Source: Chitinibacter fontanus (GTDB taxonomy: Bacteria > Pseudomonadota > Gammaproteobacteria > Burkholderiales > Chitinibacteraceae). Taken from it: a DNA stretch of 64,000 nucleotides. The DNA is taken from contig NZ_CP058952.1 of assembly GCF_013423785.1 (NCBI RefSeq), forward strand, positions 3,065,665-3,129,664. Reading direction: 5' to 3'. The notes below the pieces were generated by a model. The model was not told where the DNA came from. It worked only from the letters and a program-made list of their open reading frames with translations, and made no database searches. A program made the position numbers and the translations under genes. The stretch's first letter is position 1. Each line of letters starts with the position of its first letter. Below, one piece after another: positions 38,801 through 44,977 of this stretch.

Positions 38801-39969
38801 TGGATGGCAGCTTAGCATTAGATGCCCAAGGTCACTGGCAATATCAGCTCAATACACAAAACTACTTCGTGCAGCATGTACAAACAAATGCCTATACTTT
38901 TGAGCAATTTACGGTGCAAAGTGCCGACGGTACGAGCCATCAGATTTCGATCCAAGTGAATGGCCCTGCCACCATGCAGCCCCCAGTAATGCCAAGTGCT
39001 GGGCACGATATTTACGATGGAGTGCTGGCTGCAGTACGGCAAGCGGGTTATCAGTATCAGGGCCTTGCCGACGAGCTGGATAAAGGTAGTTTGGCCGCCA
39101 TCGGGAATATGGATCTGAGCATCAGTGGGGTGCATGTACAGGTGATGGATCGGGCGGGTAATCTGGTGCAACGTATTTCCTCCACTGGAGAAAATGCCGC
39201 CACGCTGCATATGAGCGACCTATTGCTCTGGCATGCGCAAGGCCACAGCATTATTGCTACCAGCGATTCTGGCTCGGATACGACACGAATGTGGTTACAC
39301 AACACTGGGGATATGCACAACATCCAAGTGAGATTACCGGATGGCACAGGATTTAATGGCTGGGCGGATCAATGGATGTTTGGTGAATTACATCTGCAAG
39401 GTATTCATCCCGCACCACCGCCTGCTCCAGCTCCAGCGCCAATACCCCATGCTGATGCGGCAAGTTTTGATCAGGGCGATGTACCGGATACGCATACAGA
39501 CCTGACCGTGGCGCATGCGACAGAACCGGTTGCCCATGCTCCAATTCAGATCGCTAACCCTGCCGTACACGAGCAGCATGCGGATCTGACTACGCAACAT
39601 CCAGTGGATGTACTTGCAGCGTCTGCGCCGTTGTCCACTCATTCGCCAGTGGATGCCTATCTGCATTTAATCGGTAATGTGCAGCCTGCAGATGTGGCAC
39701 ATGCCCCTGCCGCGGTCGATCTCGCGCTTGCTGATTATTTGCATGCGGCTGGGGTAGGCGGGCTAGATCCAGCACTGCATGAGGCTGTGCCACAGCTGCC
39801 AGATCATTTGTTGGCAGAGCTGGCGCATTCGCCAGATAATGCATTGGATGCACATGGGCTGGATGCGGCTCATGCAGCCGGCATGCTTGATCATGCGGCT
39901 GATCTGGGCGTACATCTCGATCATGTCGATCAGCCAATTAACGAGGATCCAAATCATCATGGCGTTTAG
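29839..39969 (+). CDS. Giant VCBS-repeat adhesin, type I secretion substrate
   Basis: The 3376-residue protein has no N-terminal signal peptide. After a ~100-residue head come tandem VCBS and cadherin-like domains of about 100 residues (refrains GSNDAPVLQAQ, VTGTNDAAIIGGVDTG, DGSYRFDPS). Residues 292-1927 are four near-identical copies of a 409-residue, four-domain unit. Three related ~115-residue domains of a type I do not recognise interrupt the array at about 2007-2126, 2284-2405 and 3055-3175. The last ~190 residues are Pro-, Ala- and His-rich and should hold the type I secretion signal. I see no RTX nonapeptides and no LapG-type di-alanine cleavage site in the head. GGAGAG precedes the ATG. 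The gene lies between the pump/adaptor genes and the outer-membrane channel, like BapA- and LapA-type biofilm adhesins. Binding partner is unknown. Confidence 0.9.
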   Translation: MKHHANTPPATTAEELAAKLKSLELPLGSHEVVRQGDEMAAVAWDIQEGASSRGPTAVANDSKFKSQQIPQSDVTESKPGSLQASAGAQPVSVDAHSAHAPILAISGQIPRYTDQGSENNFHQPSVLPGLNGHGVFSINVDGHWHYQLDANQSAITQLVPGKAINDYVHVVGGDGSTHSIAVSTTASNSTPLLQAQIQTVSEDGQLLLGKLDAADPDAGEVLSFSTTHLVVGFSLNADGSYRFDPSHVSYQHLAAGQTLDVLIPITVTDSAGATNTQNLLIIVTGTNDAAIIGGVDTGSITEDQAVNATGQLNAQGQLTLSDVDHGEAHFVAQTNTPGTYGVFTLDEHGAWTYTADNHQDAIQHLKASDTLTDQLTIDSADGTTHTITVEIVGSNDAPVLQAQTHAVTEDGAQLTGQMIATDVDTGDTQAFSIAQPVAGFTLNTDGSYRFDPSNAAYQHLAAGQTQDVVIPITVTDSAGATSTQHLTLTVTGTNDAAIIGGVDTGVVKEDVTQNVSGKLTITDVDDHEAVFDLTQSVQTDVYGHFTAAADGSWHYVLNNNAPNVQGQKEGEMSVDWLQMRSSDGALHTIMVTIEGSNDAPVLQAQSHAVVEDGSKLLGQLVATDADAGGILTFSMQQAVAGFSLAADGSYSFNPGDAAYQQLAAGETQLVTIPVIVTDAEGLTGQQNITITVTGTNDAAIIGGVDTGSITEDQAVNATGQLNAQGQLTLSDVDHGEAHFVAQTNTPGTYGVFTLDEHGAWTYTADNHQDAIQHLKASDTLTDQLTIDSADGTTHTITVEIVGSNDAPVLQAQTHAVTEDGAQLTGQMIATDVDTGDTQAFSIAQPVAGFTLNTDGSYRFDPSNAAYQHLAAGQTQDVVIPITVTDSAGATSTQHLTLTVTGTNDAAIIGGVDTGVVKEDVTQNVSGKLTITDVDDHEAVFDLTQSVQTDVYGHFTAAADGSWHYVLNNNAPNVQGQKEGEMSVDWLQMRSSDGALHTIMVTIEGSNDAPVLQAQSHAVVEDGSKLLGQLVATDADAGGILTFSMQQAVAGFSLAADGSYSFNPGDAAYQHLAAGETQLVTIPVIVTDAEGLTGQQNITITVTGTNDAAIIGGVDTGSITEDQAVNATGQLNAQGQLTLSDVDHGEAHFVAQTNTPGTYGVFTLDEHGAWTYTADNHQDAIQHLKASDTLTDQLTIDSADGTTHTITVEIVGSNDAPVLQAQTHAVTEDGAQLTGQMIATDVDTGDTQAFSIAQPVAGFTLNTDGSYRFDPSNAAYQHLAAGQTQDVVIPITVTDSAGATSTQHLTLTVTGTNDAAIIGGVDTGVVKEDVTQNVSGKLTITDVDDHEAVFDLTQSVQTDVYGHFTAAADGSWHYVLNNNAPNVQGQKEGEMSVDWLQMRSSDGALHTIMVTIEGSNDAPVLQAQSHAVVEDGSKLLGQLVATDADAGGILTFSMKQAVAGFSLAADGSYSFNPGDAAYQHLAAGETQLVTIPVIVTDAEGLTGQQNITITVTGTNDAAIIGGVDTGSITEDQAVNATGQLNAQGQLTLSDVDHGEAHFVAQTNTPGTYGVFTLDEHGAWTYTADNHQDAIQHLKASDTLTDQLTIDSADGTTHTITVEIVGSNDAPVLQAQTHAVTEDGAQLTGQMIATDVDTGDTQAFSIAQPVAGFTLNTDGSYRFDPSNAAYQHLAAGQTQDVVIPITVTDSAGATSTQHLTLTVTGTNDAAIIGGVDTGVVKEDVTQNVSGKLTITDVDDHEAVFDLTQSVQTDVYGHFTAAADGSWHYVLNNNAPNVQGQKEGEMSVDWLQMRSSDGALHTIMVTIEGSNDAPVLQAQSHAVVEDGSKLLGQLVATDADAGGILTFSMQQAVAGFSLAADGSYSFNPGDAAYQQLAAGETQLVTIPVIVTDAEGLTGQQNITITVTGTNDAAIIGGVDTGQVVEDQNVDSKGMLHASGQLQVMDVDAGEAVFVVQNAVVTQYGQFSIDAHGVWTYTVDNSKPEVQALKPGGTAGETGDISGALAQVLSQSGVAGFHSVGEALTQGQLSALAGVLDLSIQGAAIVLSGPAGTTPVVYAMDAQGRANMGVDELLSWLHQGAGYEIHLQGTQSDVQVFVHDRGDEHTLHALPLSGAANLSDPLSQALHLALQWHTPPVPGELHEIVTVSSADGTQHQINLTITGTAEDAVISGTDTGSVTEDANVSGGKLEAHGQLQITDADAGQAAFQPLQDLAGQYGHLTLGADGTWSYQADNQSAAIQALNKGQSLIDSFIVHSVDGTAHTIAVTLQGADEVRTDLLGLVEAKLISEYYYPGKQLAAAISSFNGGAVSSLELSFSNGTPKVVDATGHVLESFTSHDLFGTHVPLGHLLDLLKSHPGAQLILDGSVGSSSGYYLNNSGNPLQLNAFGLTRYNVANNPLGSAPIDGIPTPHVVVTNSSNSAAVLSGADSGSVLTLDATHELTQGHLTVLDADGGQAAFVAQQHVQGQYGQFDIEADGEWHYHADSTLDAVKHLVAGQALTDQFTVQSVDGTTHQISVQLFGAHQMAQISGVDQGQVTEDQATQLQANGQLTVSDPDPGEAHFIAQAHEQGRYGVFTLAADGQWTYTADSSQTAIQQLKAGASLTDVLTVQSVDGTTHAISVTINGSNDAAVIGGVSTGQVSEDATTRIQGQLTITDADQGEAAFQAQSNTHGSYGLLSIDEHGLWSYTVDNTNSTVQALRNGQSLTEHLTVHSVDGTAHAITVTINGSNDAAVIGGVSTGRVAEDANAKIQGQLTISDADLGEAAFQTQSNTHGLYGLLSLDSHGLWSYTLDNANSAVQALRSGQSLTEHLTVHSVDGTSHDIVISIDGRNDAPVLTAQSQTVTEDGALLSGKMAAHDPDAGDALHFSVSNPVAGFTLNADGSYTFDPSHAAYQGLHAGETRDVVIPITVTDSAGAHNVQNLTLHVLGQNDAAVIGGDDKGTVQIGALTQASGQLQISDADTGQAQFHAGQYKGDMDGSLALDAQGHWQYQLNTQNYFVQHVQTNAYTFEQFTVQSADGTSHQISIQVNGPATMQPPVMPSAGHDIYDGVLAAVRQAGYQYQGLADELDKGSLAAIGNMDLSISGVHVQVMDRAGNLVQRISSTGENAATLHMSDLLLWHAQGHSIIATSDSGSDTTRMWLHNTGDMHNIQVRLPDGTGFNGWADQWMFGELHLQGIHPAPPPAPAPAPIPHADAASFDQGDVPDTHTDLTVAHATEPVAHAPIQIANPAVHEQHADLTTQHPVDVLAASAPLSTHSPVDAYLHLIGNVQPADVAHAPAAVDLALADYLHAAGVGGLDPALHEAVPQLPDHLLAELAHSPDNALDAHGLDAAHAAGMLDHAADLGVHLDHVDQPINEDPNHHGV
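30715..35622 (+). repeat. Four 1227-bp tandem repeats inside the adhesin gene
   Basis: The phrase starting GTGGATACCGGCAGC recurs at 30721, 31948, 33175 and 34402, exactly 1227 bp (409 codons) apart. Copies differ at only a few bases, for example CAACAG versus CAACAC and ATGCAA versus ATGAAA. The 3' ends of copies 1 and 4 share the same variants, pointing to unequal crossing-over or gene conversion. Copy number in the assembly may be collapsed. Confidence 0.95.
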
Positions 39970-41307
39970 CACCCGAGCCTTTGGGCCGAAAGTACTGGTA
40001 TTTAGTTTGGGCGCTGTATTTTCGGCTTCGGCTTGGGCAACAGATTTACTGACTGTGTATCGTTCGGCATTAAATTACGATGCCGTGTACGCGCAGGCAC
40101 AAGCCAAGCGCGATGCCTTGCAGGAGAAATCCAATCAGGGGCGTGCGGCTTTGCTACCGACGATTAGCCTGTCTGGCACGCTCAATAGCAACCAAGATGA
40201 CGTAGAAAATCGCCAATTTAATACGCAAACCGATCACAGCTATGGCAGCCACAGCTATAGCCTGACGCTGACCCAGCCGCTGTTCCGCTGGCAAAACTGG
40301 GTGGGCTATGAGCAATCGAAACTGCAAGTGGCCCAAGCCGAAGTGGCATTTTTAAGTGCCAAGCAAGATTTGATTTTGCGTACCGCACAGGCGTATTTTG
40401 AGCAATTGCAGGCGCAGGAAAAGCTCAAAGCGGCGCAAGCCTATAAAACCGCGGTTGAATCACAGCTAGATATCGCCCGCAAAGCATTTGCGGTGGGGAC
40501 TGGGGTTAAAACTGATATTTTTGATGCGGAAACCCGTTTCCAATTGGCCATGTCGCAAACCATTGTGGCGCAAACCGAGCTTGAATTGCGCCAACGTGCC
40601 TTGCAAAGCATTACCGGTCAGTATTTTGAACAAGTGGCCAGCCGCGGGCCGAAAGTAGATTTGAATTTTCTTGGCTCGATGGATCTGGGTCAGTTGCTGC
40701 AAGAAGCCGAACAAAATAATTTGCAGATTCAGGAGCAGAAACTAGCCGTTGAGATTGCCAGCCGCGAAATTGAGCGCCAACGTGCAGGGCATTACCCTAC
40801 GCTGGATTTGGTGGCCAGCAAAGGCAATAACTCCACGCTCAACTCTGGCACACGCGAGATTAGCGATACCAGCCGCATTGGGGTGCAAGTGAATGTGCCT
40901 ATTTTTCAGGGGGGGAAGTGGTGTCACGTACCACTGAGGCCGCGGCCAATTATCGCGTTGCCAAAGGTGCTCTGGATGCTGCACGCAATAGCACGCAATT
41001 CAATGTTCGGCAGGCGTATCTTGGGGTGAGTAATGGGCTGGCGCAGATCAAAATCATGCAAGCCGCGCTAACTGCCGCCAAAAATGCGCAAACCTCCAAT
41101 AAAGACGCATTTGACTTGGGCGTACGGCTCAATATCGACGTACTCAATGCGCAAAACCAAGTGTTTAGCACTCAAAGCGAGCTGATCCGCGTTACTGTGG
41201 AAACCATGCTGGCTTTGCTTAAACTAAAAGCTGCGGTGGGCAACCTAGCCGAAAATGACGTATTGGCCATCAATAGTCAGCTCAGTGATGGGGTAGATCG
41301 CCAGTAA
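39959..41307 (+). pseudogene. TolC-family outer-membrane channel, frameshifted in a G7 tract
   Basis: ATG 39959 (GAGGATCC upstream) overlaps the adhesin stop by 11 bp. The product has a signal peptide (LVFSLGAVFSASAWA) and TolC-type helical hairpins (NQGRAALLPTISLSGTLNS, AYFEQLQAQEKLKAAQAYKT, GVKTDIFDAETR). After NVPIFQGG the frame leaves the family pattern and stops at 41029. The proper continuation, VVSRTTEAAANYRVAKGALD to VDRQ, lies in another frame from 40918 to 41307. One more G in the run at 40909-40915 would join them as QGGEVVSR, giving about 449 residues. So it is a one-base deletion, a phase-variable tract or a sequencing error. When in frame it would be the exit channel for the adhesin. 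Confidence 0.88.
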
Positions 41308-41440
41308 CTAGCTGTTGTGGTGAAAACCTCAGCGGGTAGCTGTATTTATGAAATTTTTATTGCAAAACGCTCACAATTAACCCCAAATTGATGGCTGTGC
41401 TTCTAAGCTGGCAAGCAGCAATCTTTTGGAGGATTTACCC

Positions 41441-41581
41441 ATGAGCGATGAAATGAGCCTGGTAATGCTACTGCTGGCAGTGGCGCTGTTTCCCTTATTG
41501 TATTGTTTGCTATCGCGGCGTCACTTTCAAGCGCGGACTCAGCCTGCGCAGCATGGTGTCGATACGGTGAGCCAAGCGTAA
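41441..41581 (+). CDS. Small single-helix membrane protein
   Basis: The 46-residue frame follows a very good TTGGAGG site. The product begins MSDEMSLVMLLLAVALFPLL and continues YCLLSRRH, that is one membrane helix with a basic C-terminal side and a polar tail. It ends just before a strong terminator. I do not recognise it. It may be the last gene of the secretion operon, 133 bp after the channel gene. Confidence 0.55.
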   Translation: MSDEMSLVMLLLAVALFPLLYCLLSRRHFQARTQPAQHGVDTVSQA

Positions 41582-41593
41582 AATGCACAACTC

Positions 41594-41620
41594 AAAAGCC
41601 GCGCTCAGCGCGGTTTTTTT
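41594..41620 (+). terminator. Terminator after the secretion operon
   Basis: AAAAGCCGCGC, a TCA loop and GCGCGG lead into TTTTTTT (41614-41620). Confidence 0.88.
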
Positions 41621-41722
41621 ATGCCCCCAATTTAATCCTTACGTTATTTAAAAGCTATTGCGCGAAGATTGGCAATAATCGCGACTTACACTGCACCAAT
41701 CAGCTAATTGGTGAGCCAAAGT

Positions 41723-42262
41723 ATGTTGAATCGCGCCCAGATGTTACAACAAACCTATGCCAAAACCCCTCTAGGCCAACAAGCCATTGCTACCCGGGCT
41801 GTCCCGTTGCTGGCGGCAGAAAGGCGGGTGCTCATTTTGATTGATGGGCAGCGCAATGGGGCCGAGTTGTATCAGCAGCTTAATTTACACAACCTATTTG
41901 ATATGATCGCCGCCCTTGAGCAGCAAGGCTTGATTTACCCCATGCTCAGTCAAAGCAGCGTGGTGACGCCGCCGACTCCAACCCCGCCACCTAAACCCCC
42001 ACAAGTAATCCCGAGTGCAGCTAGCGTACTCAATGAAGCTGCGCTAAGCGAAGTGAAACAATTGATGATAAACAGCAGCCGTCAGGCCATGGGCTTATTG
42101 GCGACCCGATTGGTGCGCGATATTGAAGACATCAAGGACCTGCCCAGCTTAAAAACCACCATGGCGCGTTGGAATATGGCATTGCGCGAATCACGTGCAG
42201 TGGCCGCGCAAGCCGATCAACTGCTGCAAACCGCCAAGGCGATGCTGCCGGTTGCAGTATAG
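41723..42262 (+). CDS. Hypothetical cytoplasmic protein with Pro-rich linker
   Basis: The 179-residue product starts at ATG 41723 behind GGTGAG. Its first ~75 residues (PLLAAERRVLILIDGQRNGAE LYQQL) look like a small winged-helix-type domain of the kind found in uncharacterised neisserial proteins. A Thr/Pro linker (TPPTPTPPPKPPQ) follows and then a helical C-terminal part (about 105-179). I cannot name a family. It stands alone between a terminator and a converging gene. Confidence 0.7.
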   Translation: MLNRAQMLQQTYAKTPLGQQAIATRAVPLLAAERRVLILIDGQRNGAELYQQLNLHNLFDMIAALEQQGLIYPMLSQSSVVTPPTPTPPPKPPQVIPSAASVLNEAALSEVKQLMINSSRQAMGLLATRLVRDIEDIKDLPSLKTTMARWNMALRESRAVAAQADQLLQTAKAMLPVAV

Positions 42263-42332
42263 GTTGGGTATTTGTTGATAGCTTAATCTGCGCTTTAGGT
42301 ATGCAGCTATACTGCTATGTGTATAGTTACAC

Positions 42333-42752
42333 TCAGACCACTAAATGACCATCCGCAGCGAAAACCCAACCATCCTCATAACACACCTCGAATAAATGCC
42401 CGTCGGGGTCGCGAAAATAGCCCGCAATGCCCCAAGCGTTTCGCGTGGCAGGCTTTACAATCTCTGCCCCCAATTGCGAAGCTGTGGCAAGCACGTGTGG
42501 TACCTCGTCGGCAGAGCGCGCAATATAGGCCAGCGCAAAGCCAGCAAAACCGCGATAGCCCGTATCGGGCAACTGGCAATCCTGTGCAAAACTCGAGCGC
42601 GACTGTAGCCCCAGTACTACGCCACCCAGATCGAATTTTACAAATTCACTATGGCTCGTTGCCGCCCGCTGCCAACCGAGTGCTTCATAAAAAGCAGTCG
42701 ATTTAGCCACATCGGCCACGCCGAGCAAGATCAGATTGAGGCGAGGGCGCAT
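42333..42752 (-). CDS. VOC-family (glyoxalase/bleomycin-resistance fold) protein
   Basis: The 139-residue protein has the paired beta-alpha-beta-beta-beta pattern of vicinal oxygen chelate enzymes: LNLILLGVADVAKSTAFYEAL GW at the start and YFRDPDGHLFEVCYEDGW at the end, where the Glu is a usual metal ligand. The substrate cannot be told from sequence. The start is set at ATG 42752, after AAGG. It converges with the preceding gene. Confidence 0.85.
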   Translation of the reverse strand: MRPRLNLILLGVADVAKSTAFYEALGWQRAATSHSEFVKFDLGGVVLGLQSRSSFAQDCQLPDTGYRGFAGFALAYIARSADEVPHVLATASQLGAEIVKPATRNAWGIAGYFRDPDGHLFEVCYEDGWVFAADGHLVV

Positions 42753-42809
42753 GGGGTTTGCCTTGAGTGAAAATGAAACGATTGTTCTTTTTTCTGGCTG
42801 CAGCGTCAA

Positions 42810-43533
42810 GCGGGTTGTTTTGTTATCGTTTGGGGGGGGCTAATTTTTTGGCGGGGTATAGCGATCTGAATAAATCTATAGAATATCTTCAAAGTAATAC
42901 AGTAGTGGGTATGTGCAGCAATGGTTGTTCTGTATGCGTCTGGCCTGCTGGCGCAGGCGGTAAACCGGCCGTTTCGTTGGTCAGATGAGCAAATCAGGTT
43001 TTATGCGGCTACGCCGCGATGGTTTTAATACGCGTTCCGCCGCGCGGGCAGGTTGGGGGCTTTACTTGCACCCTACACAGTCTGCGACTTTGCGGAGACC
43101 CCGCGCTTCTCCAAAGCACCAACACCCCAAAGGAGCCCCCCGCCTGCGGCCCTCCGGGCTACTAGCCTTAGGCCACGGTCAGGGGATTAATGCCCCAGAC
43201 CAACGAGCGCAAACAAAATGGGTATGGGGTATGTCAATCAAGGCATGAATCAAATTGTCTTTAATAGCAATACGTAGCTATGTATATGCCGCAATCGTTG
43301 GTCTGCGCCAATTCCCCTACAGCTGCGCCGAGCGAGGAACAAGCGGCGAGGGGTTTCGGCGGGCTCTGTTTTGTTAAAGCCCGCCGCCTTGCCGATTGTC
43401 CGCAGCGAGGGCATCGGCGAAGCCGACGCAGATGTGGGGTCGCCTTTCTTTGCTTACTTTCTTTAGGCGAAGCAAAGAAAGTAAGTGCCGCGGCGCATAG
43501 CCGCCAATCCGTGGTGGATAAATTGTTGCAGGC
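42810..43533. other. Non-coding stretch, GC-rich in part
   Basis: Several short plus-strand frames (42767-42988, 42985-43248, 43280-43597) show no family resemblance. The middle part, full of CCGCC and GGGGGC words, is typical of GC-rich intergenic repeats in beta- and gammaproteobacteria. A G8 run lies near 42832. Confidence 0.5.
43453..43485. repeat. Hairpin repeat CTTACTTTCTTT
   Basis: A perfect 12-bp stem, CTTACTTTCTTT with AAAGAAAGTAAG, closes a nine-base loop (AGGCGAAGC). I know this motif as a widely scattered intergenic element of proteobacteria that is often mis-annotated as short proteins. Confidence 0.7.
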
Positions 43534-43560
43534 AAATAAAAACCGCCATGATTGGCGGTT
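43534..43560 (-). terminator. Terminator of the Shedu gene
   Basis: On the minus strand AACCGCCAATCATGGCGGTT runs into TTTATTTG, about 55 bp after the stop codon. Confidence 0.8.
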
Positions 43561-43616
43561 CGATGTTCGCGGTAAACGTTGGGCTGCGCAAGCTTAGGCC
43601 AAGCGACGGCGCTAAG

Positions 43617-44846
43617 CTATTTGTAAAATTGGACAACAACTCCATCAATTAAATCATCAAATGTTAGTATTTCTAAATCTTTATAATCAAACATGATTTC
43701 ACGCCAGATTTCAGAGTTAAAATCACTACGTCGCCCAACAACTAACCATCTTCTTGGCTTGTAGACTTTAAAACCATATTTTTCTTCAAACCATTTTCGA
43801 TTATTTGGGTCTTCAAAGTATTTTGCATAAACTCGTGTTTGTGCAATGTATGAATTCAGCCAAGAAGCAAATGCTTCTCTATTATTGGAGCCAACAATTG
43901 TATTTTTTAAAATGTGAGGAAGTTTAAATTCGACAATGTCGGCATATCCATTGGGGTGTAGAATAAAAAAATCTGGTCTAATAGCATCAAGTTCTTCGCT
44001 TTGCCACTCACATGTAAGTTCTGCATATGCTTTTGAGGCCCCAAATTTCATTGTCAAAATAAATTCATTCTCTGGTTTTGCAAGAAAAGAGGTGATTTCA
44101 GGCTCAGAGCTTTCGATGTTTCCCCATTTTTCGATGAATTTATTGATTTTTGGTAGCTGCTTGTATCTGTAGTCATCAGGTGCAGGGTAAGAGTAATGTG
44201 CATCGTGAATTACTCTGTTTTCCATAAAACTGAGGTTGAATGCGATTTCATCCGTTTGATCGTCAGACTCATCAAAGCGGATTGGGAAGAAGTCTAAGCA
44301 TTTTATTCTTCTAGTTTTTAAGCCGGATTCGTTAGCATCAAAAAACATTCCATTTATAATTCTAGTGAACCTTCCTGCTGCGGGGGTAGGGCTTGGCATG
44401 TTGAAACCCATGATGCTATTCTGAGCAGAGAAATTCCAGCCTAATTCAGATAGTTTATCCCAGCCGCGATTAGTCGGGAGAAGAAGGTCTTCACTAAATG
44501 CTGGTAAAGGCATTGAGGTTTTAAGTGTCGAGTCGTATTCAAATCCAATAATTTTCTCAAAGATATTTTTATCGTCATTTGAGTAATCATAATACTTTAT
44601 ATCTAAAGTACTGTTTTCTTGAAGTTCTTGAATAAATTCTGGACCTTCATATTCTACTGCTATATGGCTCCTACTTATGTAGACGGTTAATTGTTGTGGA
44701 TTCAGCAAAAACCCAGGGGCTATTTTTATCAACTCTGGATTATCAGATACATAATTATGCAAAGGGCCTAAATAAATTTTAACTAGCTTTTCCAAAAAGG
44801 CTTCGACTAAAGGCCTGATTGTGGTATGAATTACTAGATCTGTCAT
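43617..44846 (-). CDS. sduA: Shedu-type defence nuclease SduA (DUF4263)
   Basis: The 409-residue protein ends in a DUF4263 domain (about 270-409). The nuclease-like residues are in order: Asp in RPDFFILHPNGYADI, Glu and Lys in VEFKLP, then the family Q-x-x-x-Y in IAQTRVYAKYF, KPRRWLVVGRRSDF and the closing LTFDDLID. Shedu is a known single-gene anti-phage system built on this PD-(D/E)xK fold. The N-terminal ~260 residues are a variable region thought to sense infection. The gene is strikingly AT-rich beside hrpA, which suggests recent transfer. ATG 44846 is chosen for the CGAGG site upstream; the frame opens earlier at 44954. It has its own terminator and no partner genes. Confidence 0.85.
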   Translation of the reverse strand: MTDLVIHTTIRPLVEAFLEKLVKIYLGPLHNYVSDNPELIKIAPGFLLNPQQLTVYISRSHIAVEYEGPEFIQELQENSTLDIKYYDYSNDDKNIFEKIIGFEYDSTLKTSMPLPAFSEDLLLPTNRGWDKLSELGWNFSAQNSIMGFNMPSPTPAAGRFTRIINGMFFDANESGLKTRRIKCLDFFPIRFDESDDQTDEIAFNLSFMENRVIHDAHYSYPAPDDYRYKQLPKINKFIEKWGNIESSEPEITSFLAKPENEFILTMKFGASKAYAELTCEWQSEELDAIRPDFFILHPNGYADIVEFKLPHILKNTIVGSNNREAFASWLNSYIAQTRVYAKYFEDPNNRKWFEEKYGFKVYKPRRWLVVGRRSDFNSEIWREIMFDYKDLEILTFDDLIDGVVVQFYK

Positions 44847-44927
44847 GAAAACCTCGATGTGCAGTCTGTAAGCTGCATTATCCAATAAGTTCAAGAATAA
44901 ATACTTTTTATGGGCAAATGATAGAGA

Positions 44928-44951
44928 TGGGTTACGCCTTCGCCTAACCCA
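44928..44951. repeat. Palindromic TGGGTTA repeat
   Basis: TGGGTTA and TAACCCA enclose a 10-base GC-rich loop (CGCCTTCGCC). This is a common intergenic palindrome in proteobacteria. It lies between the hrpA stop and the sduA start and may serve as the hrpA terminator. Confidence 0.55.
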
Positions 44952-44977
44952 CACTACACCTCAATACAAATCAGCTA

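Noticed and set aside
29839..39969. RTX toxin for the giant type I substrate
   Set aside because: I see no GGxGxDxxx calcium repeats; the array is VCBS/cadherin-like.
42767..42988. Plus-strand frame starting like a signal peptide (MKRLFFFLAAASSG)
   Set aside because: It is divergent from the VOC gene and superficially exported, but the second half is low-complexity and it contains a G8 run; too weak to call.
43280..43597. 105-codon plus-strand frame
   Set aside because: It is the familiar spurious translation of the CTTACTTTCTTT hairpin repeat and its flank.
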